Notes: generated by a model not told the origin, from the letters alone. A stretch of DNA of 64,000 nucleotides from Cellvibrionaceae bacterium (GCA_024707385.1 JANPZW010000013.1:310001-374000); one strand, 5' to 3'; shown: positions 8,800-16,456, counted from the stretch's first letter. Made by a program: numbers and translations.

Positions 8800-9624
8800 C
8801 TAATCGACTGTCACATCAAAAGACTTAACCCAAGTGATACCGGCGCCGCTCATGATTTCGTTGCCCAGCTCCAGATTGGAGACATACCACTCGCGGGCGA
8901 TAAATTGTTTTTCAACGCCATACGCCAGTAATTTTGCCAAATCGATTTTTGTGCTCAGCAAATTCTCGGTGGATTTGTAAGTGAGATAAGTCCAGCGGTT
9001 GTCGTTTACACCTGAGGCATCCTGCCAATTTTTATCGAACCAAATTTCCCAGGTCACACCGTCGACCAAAAATGTATCGACCTTTTTGCCGGCGGGATTG
9101 AAATGCCCCTTAGTGGCATAGGTCCAAACCATCACCTCCGCTGCGATCACCGATGAATTCGGCTCCTCGCCTTTTATGGGTTCCCGAGTGAGCCACATAG
9201 AAGCAGCGAGATTGTGAATTCCATTGGTGAGAATTTCGACATCAAACGCCAGATCCAGCGTACGCAACGAGGAAATTTTTACCGGAAATCGCTCATCCGA
9301 ATTGGGCACCGGAGCCCAAGGTGAGGCACCCCGCTTGATTTGTGGATAGGCATAAATCACCCGCCGCCCCTCCGGCCAACTCCACGACCAACCATACTGA
9401 AGCGCGCCATCCACCGTGCGGGATTCCAAACATTGAACACCGGTGCCCTTGGTGTCGGCGTGTTTGTTCCAAACATTGTTGTATAAAACCCCCGCCGCCA
9501 CGGGGATGGACTGATAATCGTCACACCCTAAGAGTGTAGACTCCGGTTTAACCCACGGAGTTTGTGCGGAACCACTTCGGCATGAGGCTAGAGTTAGTAC
9601 TGCAAGCAAAATTAATATTTTCAT
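8800..9624 (-). CDS. GH12 endoglucanase/xyloglucanase lipoprotein
   Basis: A 274-residue secreted enzyme with a lipoprotein signal (MKILILLAVLTLASC, lipobox LASC, Cys15), so it is probably anchored in the outer membrane. The mature part matches glycoside hydrolase family 12: LYNNVWNK, LQYGWSWSWP, YPQIKRG, SMWLTREP, then EVMVWTY carrying the likely nucleophile Glu. A second Glu in LELGNEIMSGAG near the C-terminus is the candidate acid/base. GH12 enzymes cut beta-1,4-glucans, including cellulose and xyloglucan. Length is normal for a single catalytic domain without a carbohydrate-binding module. It stands alone next to the cassette region. Confidence 0.82.
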   Translation of the reverse strand: MKILILLAVLTLASCRSGSAQTPWVKPESTLLGCDDYQSIPVAAGVLYNNVWNKHADTKGTGVQCLESRTVDGALQYGWSWSWPEGRRVIYAYPQIKRGASPWAPVPNSDERFPVKISSLRTLDLAFDVEILTNGIHNLAASMWLTREPIKGEEPNSSVIAAEVMVWTYATKGHFNPAGKKVDTFLVDGVTWEIWFDKNWQDASGVNDNRWTYLTYKSTENLLSTKIDLAKLLAYGVEKQFIAREWYVSNLELGNEIMSGAGITWVKSFDVTVD

Positions 9625-9679
9625 TATTTTTCATTCTATTCTTTCAAGCCGAGATATCACCTGACGGCTAGATATTCGA

Positions 9680-10135
9680 TTATTGAATGCATAAGGGTGA
9701 AAACGCCTTCATGACCAAATAATGAGGCCCAACCTCCTCAATCATAAACTCGTCCGACACCTGCTTATAACCGGCGTTAAGATAAAAACCCAGAGCCGAG
9801 CTGCGTGCATTTGCCCAGATCGCCGGTACTTCTTCTGCTTTAACAAAATCCTCCACCGTCTCCAGCAGCAAACGACCAATGCCTTTGCCGCGACATCTCG
9901 GGCTTGTCGCCATGGAGCGAAGTTGATAGGCATTCTGAAGTTGCAGGGAGGGACATTCCTTGTAATAGACCGATACAATCCCGACGATATTTTCCTCGTC
10001 GTCCAACGCACCGAAATGCTGGGTGCGCGGGGCCTCATCGCCTTCAAATACACAAGCCGAAAGATCTTTTCCTGGGCGGAGGACTTCGTTTCTCAGTGCC
10101 AATGTTTCCTTAGAGGAAATTTTTCTTATTTTCAT
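9680..10135 (-). CDS. GNAT family N-acetyltransferase
   Basis: A 151-residue acetyltransferase with clear GNAT organisation: LDDEENIVGIVSVYYKE (strand pair), QLRSMATSPRCRGKGIGRLLLE with the acetyl-CoA loop RCRGKGIG (about 80-87), and LGFYLNAGYKQVSDEF near residue 125. The style MKIRKISSKETLALRNEVLRPGK resembles GNATs annotated as phosphinothricin/streptothricin-like or unknown; the substrate cannot be told. It lies at the left edge of the accessory region, and no attC was found next to it. Confidence 0.85.
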   Translation of the reverse strand: MKIRKISSKETLALRNEVLRPGKDLSACVFEGDEAPRTQHFGALDDEENIVGIVSVYYKECPSLQLQNAYQLRSMATSPRCRGKGIGRLLLETVEDFVKAEEVPAIWANARSSALGFYLNAGYKQVSDEFMIEEVGPHYLVMKAFSPLCIQ

Positions 10136-10202
10136 TCTATTCTCTGCTCTCCAATTTTTCGGCCAGGGTTAAGGTTTTATCCACTGCTTATGCAAACAGG
10201 CA

Positions 10203-10242
10203 GCAGGAAGCAGGAAGCAGGAAGCAGGAAGCAGGAAGCAGG
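10203..10242. repeat. 7-bp tandem repeat (GCAGGAA)n
   Basis: Five perfect copies of GCAGGAA plus a partial sixth stand between the GNAT gene and the 104-residue membrane-protein gene. The unit is not a multiple of three and lies outside any supported gene. Copy number is likely to vary by slippage. Confidence 0.9.
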
Positions 10243-10280
10243 CGAGCTTTAGTTTTGTTCTGACAATTTTCATCTACGCA

Positions 10281-10595
10281 CTACTTCGGCTGAAGAGATT
10301 TCCGGCTCATGCGGCTGGAAACCATAGCAATTAATTTTGGATCGGAGTTTATGCTCCGGTCAATTAATGCCAACAGATCCCGTCTGCTAACATAACTGCG
10401 ATGTCCGACTCCATAAGTCGATGTACCCACAATAAAGGCCAGAAGCAAAGCATACCTGGCATAGCTTGACAGCGCCGGAATAAAAGAAACCACAAGAGCT
10501 AAACCAGCCATCAATAATGCGATGCCAGCCGCAATATTCCCTAAACGCCATGGATTTTTTGCTCTCAAATATAAGTCGATATCTTGCTCATTCAT
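10281..10595 (-). CDS. Small two-helix membrane protein, unknown
   Basis: A 104-residue protein with two adjacent hydrophobic segments (about residues 18-40 and 48-62: IAAGIALLMAGLALVVSFI and YALLLAFIVGTSTYGVG). They are flanked by a polar N-terminus (MNEQDIDLYLRAKNP) and a basic C-terminal helix. No family was recognised. Base composition is closer to the AT-richer cassettes to the right than to the chromosomal genes to the left. No attC is visible between it and its neighbours, so cassette origin is only possible. Confidence 0.55.
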   Translation of the reverse strand: MNEQDIDLYLRAKNPWRLGNIAAGIALLMAGLALVVSFIPALSSYARYALLLAFIVGTSTYGVGHRSYVSRRDLLALIDRSINSDPKLIAMVSSRMSRKSLQPK

Positions 10596-10765
10596 TTTCT
10601 CTACCCTTTTTACCAGAATTTAGTTTCCATTACCCTAACTCAAGCTCACTCTTTGTTATGGTGCAATCGAACAAATGGAGGCTTACCACCTTGAAGCTCA
10701 TCCATATTCTATTAACGCTCATTTATTCCACCACATTTAGGACTTTATGGGTCGCTACTTGGCCA

Positions 10766-11419
10766 TTACTTACTTCTGCAAGCTTCAAATGATTCAATCA
10801 GTCTATTCTCTAGTTTTGCCAGCAAGCCGTCTCGCGCTGTAGACCGAACATAGATCTCTGGCTGAGGATAATCCGCATACCATAGTTCATATATAGGAGG
10901 ATGACGATCACCGATATCTAACACCACTCTACCGGCTCTTTTTTCACTCAAAATATCTTGGTTGCTCCTTCTAATACTCAATATCTGGTCAGCAATAGTC
11001 TGATATATACCCCAGTATTCAGCTTCTAACTTTTTGCACGAATTTAATGCAACCTTCTCTTTGGAAAGCTTTATCTCGTTGGCAGGAAGAAGCTTTCTTT
11101 TCGATCTCTAATAATTGAAAACCTGATCATAGATTGACTTATCTTTGGGCACAATCACCAGCATTGAGTCGAAATCAATATGGGACTGGCGTTCCAGAAT
11201 GGATCGATACATGTCCTGAGTAAATCGAAAAGTAAATCCACCATCTGAAAAACGATCCACATCGAACACATCATCAAGCACCGAAAAGTAATGCTCCTCA
11301 ATTGCAATATATTCCTCTTCGGAAAAATCGGGCCCTGAAAAATCCGGCTCTGAAAAAACAGACTCCGAACCCAATAGCAAAATTAACCCTAAGATTATGT
11401 TCTTCATAGCTCTCACCAA
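10766..11419 (-). pseudogene. Secreted protein of about 217 codons interrupted by an in-frame TAG
   Basis: The first part (11419-11108) encodes about 103 residues beginning MVRAMKNIILGLILLLGSESVFSE; the second Met gives a normal signal peptide. It stops at TAG (11108-11110). The same frame then stays open for 114 more codons to 10766 without any ATG or GTG, reading LLPANEIKL...EKVALNSCKKLEAEYWG and ending ...IESFEACRSK. Only a TTG could start the second part separately. The simplest reading is one gene with a nonsense mutation, or a base-call error. An acidic DFSGPDFSEEEY stretch follows the signal peptide. No family was recognised. Confidence 0.5.
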
Positions 11420-11481
11420 ATTGATTGTATCTGACAGCCTTCAAACCGAATAAAGGAAAGAAAAACACCGATTTTTTCACA

Positions 11482-11658
11482 TCAAGCAGAGCAACCCGTG
11501 GTGTCGTTTTGATAGTCGGGAAAGAAAACGGATAAATCTAATCGGTGTTCAATCAGATGATGGATGGCATACTCAAAGGTTCCCGGCTGCAGCTGATCCA
11601 GGTAATTAATCACCACCATTTCGGACTGGTTGAGATCATAGGGAATGAAGTTGGGCAT
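11482..11658 (-). mobile_element. N-terminal remnant of an IS1182-like DDE transposase
   Basis: Minus-strand ATG at 11658 opens 58 codons that end at TGA (11482-11484). The peptide contains MVVINYLDQLQPGTFEYAIH followed by HLIEHRLDLSVFFPDYQNDTTG, which is the conserved start of IS1182-family transposases (normally over 400 residues). The rest of the transposase is absent. It begins about 60 bases past the right boundary of an attC site, within the array. Terminal inverted repeats were not identified. Confidence 0.72.
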
Positions 11659-11718
11659 ATTGGGTTCGATATCCGTTTTGACCCGCCGATTTTACCTTTT
11701 TGTGGAGTTTTTCTACAG

Positions 11719-11817
11719 ACTCAACGCCAAGTTAAGCCGCGCCGCGAAGCGGCGTCGGCTTGTTCAACAATGGGTTAAGATTGCGGCTATCGCGCAATCT
11801 ATCCTTGTTCGTTAGGC
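11719..11817 (-). other. Integron attC site
   Basis: Read on the minus strand it starts GCCTAAC (R'') and ends GTTGAGT (R'), about 99 bases. The core CGACGCCGCTTCGCGGCG with flanking AAGCC/GGCTTAAC strongly resembles the attC of classic resistance cassettes such as aadA. The stop codon of the upstream cassette gene falls inside it (after CCTAAC). Confidence 0.82.
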
Positions 11818-12293
11818 TTTTTTCGATTTTTCCATTTCTTATACAAGGCAATCAGATCAATACTGAAACCGAACATGCCTGGGCGCGCCAACACCACTGG
11901 TGATGGTGATTTTGAAGCATTAACGACTGATTCGGTTGTATAGGCAATATCGAGCTCTTTCCTCTTCCATGTGGCGAGATTTAGAGTGTGCCTCGAATAA
12001 TCAGTTTTTGCGGAGGCTTCCTTTTGCCACTCGTAATTGGCTTCCCCTGGTAGGATCTGGACAAAATCGTTCTTGTAACCAGGATTGGGGTGTGGATAGA
12101 AGCACCGCTGACTTAATTCAAATTCGATGCCTGAACTCCTTAGGCTTCTGGAAAGCGTTTCCCCAATCCCTTTATTAGCTTCACAGAATATGAAATAGCT
12201 ATCGTCTGGAAACCAGAACATGTCATGAATCAAATCAGGCATAGCAGTATCAGATAAGAATTCATCTGGTGACATGTAATTCATGCGAGTCAT
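11799..12293 (-). CDS. Cassette protein of unknown function
   Basis: A protein of 164 residues if started at the ATG at 12293, which has GAGG upstream and reads MTRMNYMSPDEFLSDTAMP. The frame is open further upstream to 12443, but that extension runs through a degenerate attC half-site (12351-12396) and is probably not native. Features are soluble, acidic N-terminal segments (MPDLIHDMFWFPDDSYFIFCEANKG), a central aromatic-rich part and a basic C-terminus (YKKWKNRKKPNEQG). Its stop lies inside the following attC, typical for cassettes. No family was recognised. Confidence 0.55.
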   Translation of the reverse strand: MTRMNYMSPDEFLSDTAMPDLIHDMFWFPDDSYFIFCEANKGIGETLSRSLRSSGIEFELSQRCFYPHPNPGYKNDFVQILPGEANYEWQKEASAKTDYSRHTLNLATWKRKELDIAYTTESVVNASKSPSPVVLARPGMFGFSIDLIALYKKWKNRKKPNEQG

Positions 12294-12350
12294 TTTCCCG
12301 ACCTCAATAGGAGGCGGCAACACTTCAGGCCACTTGGGTAACTCTTTTTC

Positions 12351-12396
12351 TAAAACAAGCGACGGAAAAGCCGTCAATTTGATGGCCTTGTTACAA
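12351..12396 (-). other. Degenerate attC half-site
   Basis: On the minus strand, TTGTAACAAGGCCATCAAAT continuing into a GACGG...CCGTC hairpin and ending GCTTGTTTTAG resembles the 5' half of many chromosomal attC sites. The matching right half is missing. It lies where the attC of the 147-residue membrane-protein cassette should be, so two cassettes appear fused by a deletion. Confidence 0.5.
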
Positions 12397-12817
12397 GCTG
12401 CCGAACTATAAGCCAAAAGATCAAGCCTGAAACTGCGCCGCAAAGACCAAAACCCAGCAAGAACTTTGCTTGATATAAAAGACCTGATGTGGTGTAACTG
12501 CCATTTTCGATAATTATCGTTTGCCCCACAAGACTGCGAGTGGTACTACCTGGAAGACTTATTAGTAGCCAAGGGGCGGCTGAGATTAGTGCACCGCCTA
12601 AAGTTAAAGAGCAGAAAGTAACGCAACCTTTCGCCTTAAGAAGCAAATAGGCTGGTATGCCAATAATGACGGAAATAACCCAACTTACAACTACCGCCCA
12701 GGCAGCTATTCCACCAAATATTTCGCTAATGCCGCCATTTAGCGCTACCCACAGAAGAGCACCTATAGGCGGAGCTATCAAAAAACCACTAATTGGGTAC
12801 AGTGATGCTCGATTCAT
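12374..12817 (-). CDS. Cassette-borne four-helix membrane protein, unknown
   Basis: A 147-residue protein with four predicted membrane helices (roughly residues 8-28, 32-58, 65-85 and 118-140), including AAWAVVVSWVISVIIGIPAYLLL and KFLLGFGLCGAVSGLIFWLIV. The ATG lies seven bases after the R' end of an attC, the usual cassette arrangement. Its stop lies inside the degenerate half-site. No family was recognised. Small membrane proteins are common cassette cargo. Confidence 0.65.
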   Translation of the reverse strand: MNRASLYPISGFLIAPPIGALLWVALNGGISEIFGGIAAWAVVVSWVISVIIGIPAYLLLKAKGCVTFCSLTLGGALISAAPWLLISLPGSTTRSLVGQTIIIENGSYTTSGLLYQAKFLLGFGLCGAVSGLIFWLIVRQLVTRPSN

Positions 12818-12823
12818 TTTGCC

Positions 12824-12916
12824 TTGTAACGCCCGGCTTTGGGGCGGACTTGTAGCCGCGAAGCGGAGGAAAGGCCGTCCCAGCCCCGCAGGGGCGACAA
12901 TAGCCGATTGTTATGT
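12824..12916 (-). other. Integron attC site
   Basis: On the minus strand it runs from ACATAAC (R'') to GTTACAA (R'), 93 bases, with AATCGGC...GCCGGGC pairing inside the core ends and a GCCCCTGCGGGGC hairpin. The upstream gene (12919-13278) stops three bases before it; the downstream gene starts seven bases after it. Confidence 0.85.
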
Positions 12917-12918
12917 GC

Positions 12919-13278
12919 TTATGCACCGAAAATATTTTGGGGCGTTGCATTAGACCAGCCAAGACTTTTTAGCGATTTAAGAGGCTTGAGGGCCTTTAAG
13001 CCTTTGAGAGGTTTTAGTGACTTAAGCCCTTTCAGTGGCTTTAACGCTTTCAGTGGTTTCATGGGTCCACCTGACGCTTGGTCAGTAAACAAGACAACGC
13101 CACCACGGTGATCCCAGATTTGGCCATTTTCAAAGAAAGCCACATGAGCACCTGAAAATGAATAAATGGAGTCGCCATCAATATAGGCTATTGGCACCCC
13201 TCCGAATGTATAAATTGTCTCACCGTCATCGGTGTACGCATACGGCCGACCATTTGAATCATAAAAATCTAAGGACAT
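12919..13278 (-). CDS. 4-fold beta flower-like cassette protein with KPLK-type tail
   Basis: A 119-residue protein. The N-terminal 65 residues contain repeated hairpin units (RPYAYTDDGETIYTFGG, IAYIDGDSIYSFSG, HVAFFENGQIWDHRG) that match what I recall of the 4-fold beta flower domain. Next comes VVLFTDQASGGP, then a striking lysine-leucine tail of alternating KPLK, KGLK, KALK and KSLK units (about residues 73-107). The start ATG follows a GGAGG site inside the region just after an attC. Function is unknown. The tail could act as an amphipathic or nucleic-acid-binding segment (inference). Confidence 0.72.
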   Translation of the reverse strand: MSLDFYDSNGRPYAYTDDGETIYTFGGVPIAYIDGDSIYSFSGAHVAFFENGQIWDHRGGVVLFTDQASGGPMKPLKALKPLKGLKSLKPLKGLKALKPLKSLKSLGWSNATPQNIFGA

Positions 13279-13301
13279 GAGTTACCTCCATGTTGATTTG
13301 C

Positions 13302-13373
13302 ACATAACGCTGCGCTCTGCGGCAAATTTGTAGCGCAGCTGAAAATTTGTCCGGCAGCAGCGCCTTGTTAGCA
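13302..13373 (-). other. Integron attC site
   Basis: On the minus strand it runs TGCTAAC (R'') ... GTTATGT (R'), 72 bases, with AAGGCGCTGC pairing with GCAGCG next to R'. The upstream cassette gene ends (TAG) directly before it. Confidence 0.87.
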
Positions 13374-14258
13374 CTACTGTTCACCCTCAAGACTCCACTC
13401 GATCGCCGCCCGCGCAAGGTCACTCCCGATTTTGTATTCGACGATTGCTTTTTTGACCACAAACTCAAGATGATTTAAATATTCTATCCACTTACGATAC
13501 CAATGCACTTGAAGAAGTTGCTCCCAAGTTTCTATGACTCCTAATAAATCTTGCCTTATTTCGAGATCAGCATTTTTAGTGAGAGCGTCGAGTGCATCTA
13601 AAACGTACTTCATATTTCGAGCAATCGTTTCTAGCTTTAAATACGCAACGTAATCGAAGTCATTTCTTACTGACTCAAATGGATACAATAATTCATTCTT
13701 GACATCTTTCTTTCGAAAGTAGCCCCAAATTTCAACAATGTCCTTCTGAGGCTCGAATGGTGCTTGTGGATTTCTACCAGTTTCGTAAGAACCAATAAAC
13801 TCTTTTATTTCATTGTCGATTCGCCCTTTACACTCCTCAATCAGCGGACTTACCCGTTCGAACTTAAACTCGATATATTCAAGAGCTTTGAATATTTCAG
13901 CTGACCTCAATGAGCGCGCTTGGCTCTCACTCGCCTGCTTCATATCTTTAATTTCTTCGTACTGTAGTTTCAAATCTCTATTCTGTAGAAGTACAGTAAC
14001 AATAATCCATAAAAATGCTAAAACTCCAGCAAAGCCAGCAAGAGAATCACCTATTTCATTCATGGGCATTGAAAAAATGTTCTTAGATACGGACATACCC
14101 AAAAACAACAAAATTATAAGCGCGGTTAAATATGCTGGGTAACTAATTAGTTTCGGGTTTTTCCTATGAAAGCGTCTTGCGAAATACTTTATTCTTCGCA
14201 CATGCCACTTGAACTTATCTTTTAAAGTATCAATATCGATCAAACTCTGTATTTCCAT
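13374..14258 (-). CDS. Cassette membrane protein with cytoplasmic helical domain, unknown
   Basis: A 294-residue protein. Two membrane helices lie at about residues 38-58 (PAYLTALIILLFLGMSVS) and 70-92 (LAGFAGVLAFLWIIVTVLL). They are followed by a coiled-coil-like stretch (NRDLKLQYEEIKDMKQASESQ) and a long, mostly helical cytoplasmic part. This layout, two helices plus a polar C-terminal domain, is common among phage-defence or stress proteins of unknown mechanism, but no family was recognised. The stop codon abuts attC 13302-13373. Codon use is AT-rich relative to the chromosome on both sides. Confidence 0.7.
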   Translation of the reverse strand: MEIQSLIDIDTLKDKFKWHVRRIKYFARRFHRKNPKLISYPAYLTALIILLFLGMSVSKNIFSMPMNEIGDSLAGFAGVLAFLWIIVTVLLQNRDLKLQYEEIKDMKQASESQARSLRSAEIFKALEYIEFKFERVSPLIEECKGRIDNEIKEFIGSYETGRNPQAPFEPQKDIVEIWGYFRKKDVKNELLYPFESVRNDFDYVAYLKLETIARNMKYVLDALDALTKNADLEIRQDLLGVIETWEQLLQVHWYRKWIEYLNHLEFVVKKAIVEYKIGSDLARAAIEWSLEGEQ

Positions 14259-14265
14259 GATTGAG

Positions 14266-14313
14266 TGCTAACGCCGCATTCAGCGGCTTGTCCGCTGCAA
14301 TGCTTTGTTATGT
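14266..14313 (-). other. Integron attC site (short)
   Basis: On the minus strand, ACATAAC (R'') to GTTAGCA (R') in only 48 bases, with AAAGCATTGCAGCGG pairing CCGCTGAATGCGG. The stop codon of the upstream 479-residue gene is the TAA within R''. Confidence 0.82.
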
Positions 14314-15747
14314 CTTGCCATGAATTAATTTATCCTTCCATTTTCTATCACATATACCCCACGGTATTAAATGAAATAACCCCCTTCTTACAACCGTAAA
14401 ACTAAGGCTATTCTTTTGAAAAAATGGCAAATTGAAATGGGCTATATTGAACTGTTCAGGCTTGAAAAGCTGGCGTGCAAAGAGATCAAAACCCGCTTCC
14501 TTGAGCACCTCTTCTGGAACCACATAGGACTGATCGACCAGCCCCCAGAAAGTCCAGCCAGACTCAATACAGATTCCTAATACCTTGTTATTTACATAGC
14601 TGACACCAACCGCACCGAGGGTCGAGCCAACCAGGTTTCCGAGCAAAGCACCCAGCACTGGCACAGGAATAATCATCTGGCCGAGCACCGCTCCTCCACC
14701 GCCCATCATAAGGGCCACAGCATCTCTTGATGAGTTGAACGCCAGTTCCTTACCGGAGATTTGCCCTTGAGCATATCGCCAAGAATTTTCAATAGAGTTG
14801 AGCGCCATGGCAGTAGCCATACCGACAGCAGTAGGTGAGATCCCCTTAAGAGACTGCCCCATCAGCCCCGCTTTGCATGAGCCAGTAATCACTGCCGCAA
14901 GGCCACCACGCAATCCAGCGCCTGAAGAGCGGGCAAGAACCTGACTTGCCCCTTCACGAATTAGCCTAGCGTCCAACTGACCGGACTGCACGTACTGAGC
15001 AACGATGCGATATACGTGGGGAGCCGCAGTCAAGGCCGCAGAGAAAGCGGCCGCATTAAGTGCTGCACTTCCTGACTCTCTAAAAATATCTGACCACTCA
15101 ATGAAGCTCTCAGTATTGAGCCCATAAGCGTCGGGATCAATTTCACCATCACGCTTAAAGTCTGATGCGATGCTTTTGGCATCTCCCTCGCTTAAGGGCT
15201 TGGACGTAATGCCATCCGCCTCAATGCGATCACTTACGGTATCTGCGGTGTCTTGATATGCAGCCGCAACCTCGGGACGAATGTCCTGGTTCCGAGCAGC
15301 TTGCTTTTGCGACTCAGCAATAACACCCTCAAGTTGATCAGTAGGTACAATTTTCTGGCTGTCTGAATAGGCGGGATTACCCAGTTGCCTAGCAGAGTCC
15401 TCAGCTGTTTTGTAGTACTTCAACTCTGCATAAGAGGCTGTTGTTGAGTTACCGTATGCAACATCCTGTCCTGTCTTATTGTTTCCTACCGCATTTGCCC
15501 ATATATCATCGTTGCCTTTCGCCACAGCAGAAACCTTTAGTGTTTCCGCATGCCACACCTCGGCAATATTACCCTTAACGTAGTCAACACCTACATTCGC
15601 ACGTCGCTCAGCCTCTTTCTTAAGGGCCTCAAGAGCTGCATCTATGGAGACTTGAACGTCATTAACGAAGCCTGCCGACTCCAAGGCACCCGCTACCCCA
15701 GAAAAATCTCTACTGGCCTTATAATATGCATCGACGAAGTCTGCCAT
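14308..15747 (-). CDS. Large cassette protein with glycine-rich membrane region; third gene of a three-gene cassette
   Basis: A 479-residue protein of unknown function. Residues 1-230 are soluble, alanine-rich and helical (coiled-coil-like EALKKEAERRANVG, then KYYKTAEDSARQLGNP and VVPTDQL-like IVPTDQLEGVIAESQKQAA). Residues 240-400 are glycine/alanine-rich and hydrophobic, with candidate membrane helices (VALMMGGGGAVLGQMIIPV, LGALLGNLVGSTLGAVGVS). The C-terminal 80 residues contain WTFWGLVDQSYVVPEEVLKE and end in a basic patch. It starts five bases after the preceding small gene. Its stop codon is within attC 14266-14313. The two upstream genes lie in the same cassette, so the three are likely to act together. 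No catalytic motif was seen. Confidence 0.72.
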   Translation of the reverse strand: MADFVDAYYKASRDFSGVAGALESAGFVNDVQVSIDAALEALKKEAERRANVGVDYVKGNIAEVWHAETLKVSAVAKGNDDIWANAVGNNKTGQDVAYGNSTTASYAELKYYKTAEDSARQLGNPAYSDSQKIVPTDQLEGVIAESQKQAARNQDIRPEVAAAYQDTADTVSDRIEADGITSKPLSEGDAKSIASDFKRDGEIDPDAYGLNTESFIEWSDIFRESGSAALNAAAFSAALTAAPHVYRIVAQYVQSGQLDARLIREGASQVLARSSGAGLRGGLAAVITGSCKAGLMGQSLKGISPTAVGMATAMALNSIENSWRYAQGQISGKELAFNSSRDAVALMMGGGGAVLGQMIIPVPVLGALLGNLVGSTLGAVGVSYVNNKVLGICIESGWTFWGLVDQSYVVPEEVLKEAGFDLFARQLFKPEQFNIAHFNLPFFQKNSLSFTVVRRGLFHLIPWGICDRKWKDKLIHGKT

Positions 15748-15752
15748 TATTA

Positions 15753-15980
15753 TCAGACCTCATTTCCGACCCAGGCATCTAGCTCCGTCAGAACAAAATT
15801 ATAAATTGCAAGCTTTGTCTGCTCATAACGCAACTCCTTTGCCTCACTCTTACTCTTGAAATATCTGACCACCTGATATCCGACACCACCTATTGCCAGG
15901 GGAACAAGGGGAGCAGCAACTAGGAAAGCTCCGCCTACTGCGGCACCAATAGCTCCCGATGCAGTTTGGCCATACCCCAA
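15753..15980 (-). CDS. Small glycine-zipper membrane protein; second gene of the three-gene cassette
   Basis: A 75-residue frame with a glycine-zipper-like hydrophobic segment (SGAIGAAVGGAFLVAAPLVP, then LAIGGVGYQVVRYF) and a basic/polar tail (KSKSEAKELRYEQTK). No ATG is present near the start; the TTG at 15980 is assumed. The open frame extends upstream by about a dozen codons, overlapping the end of the preceding gene, so coupled translation or a frameshift between the two is possible. It ends five bases before the large gene. It resembles small membrane-inserting components; function is unknown. Confidence 0.55.
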   Translation of the reverse strand: MGYGQTASGAIGAAVGGAFLVAAPLVPLAIGGVGYQVVRYFKSKSEAKELRYEQTKLAIYNFVLTELDAWVGNEV

Positions 15981-15996
15981 CTTGCTCTTAAACGCT

Positions 15997-16320
15997 TCAA
16001 AAGCGCTCTTTTTGCTCTAGCTTACCTTCTCCGAACACTACAGCCTTACTTCCATCTCGCCCAAAACAGGCACCATTGATGTTGACAATATTGGATATTT
16101 GCGAAAGGTACATCTTAGAGAACCGATTCTCTTCGGCATCCCCGATGAATATCACATAGCTTCGCCCGGAAAGAGTTGGCATATTTTGCTTGTAATGCTC
16201 AAGAGTCCAGGCCGCACTGTCAAAGCCATCCACCTTTGAGATTTCATGCTGTAATGCAATGGCCAGCTCTTCATAGGTTTCTGTATAAACCACAATCACT
16301 TGTCTTCTCGAAAACATCAT
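15997..16320 (-). CDS. Small alpha/beta cassette protein; first gene of the three-gene cassette
   Basis: A 107-residue soluble protein. The start is set at the ATG-ATG pair (16320) behind GGAG, because the longer frame would begin inside an attC site. Strand-helix alternation is visible: QVIVVYTETYEELAIALQHE, then RSYVIFIGDAEENRFSKMYL, then SKAVVFGEGKLEQ. The pattern VVYTE...YVIFIGD recalls Rossmann-like or TIR-like folds, but no catalytic Glu/Cys signature can be assigned. It leads a cassette whose other two products are membrane-associated. Confidence 0.62.
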   Translation of the reverse strand: MMFSRRQVIVVYTETYEELAIALQHEISKVDGFDSAAWTLEHYKQNMPTLSGRSYVIFIGDAEENRFSKMYLSQISNIVNINGACFGRDGSKAVVFGEGKLEQKERF

Positions 16321-16344
16321 AAACTCCAATACTCTTACTTTTTG

Positions 16345-16454
16345 ACATAACGCCCACAGCAGGCGCATTTATGTAGGTGGTTGTTTTGTGCCAGGCTCTT
16401 TTTGGCGCAAAACGAGCGCCGGAATAAATGTCGCACTGGCTGTGTTTGTTAAGT
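16345..16454 (-). other. Integron attC site
   Basis: On the minus strand, ACTTAAC (R'') to GTTATGT (R'), 110 bases. AAACACAGCC near R'' pairs with GGCTG-like CTGTGGGC near R', and a TTTTGCGCC...GGCACAAAA hairpin lies between. The upstream gene stops three bases before it. Confidence 0.86.
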
Positions 16455-16456
16455 TT

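Noticed and set aside
10596..10765. CTAACTC...TTTGTTATGG as another attC
   Set aside because: Only about 30 bases separate the boxes and no internal stem is visible.
11298..11480. 60-codon minus-strand frame MKKSVFFFPLFGL
   Set aside because: It overlaps a better-supported secreted-protein frame and reads low-complexity Phe/Arg sequence that mirrors the acidic repeat in the other frame.
16320..16368. Upstream ATG for the first gene of the three-gene cassette (also the upstream starts near 17017 for the 16457 gene)
   Set aside because: These longer frames begin inside attC sites. The chosen internal starts have ribosome sites placed just after the R' boundary.
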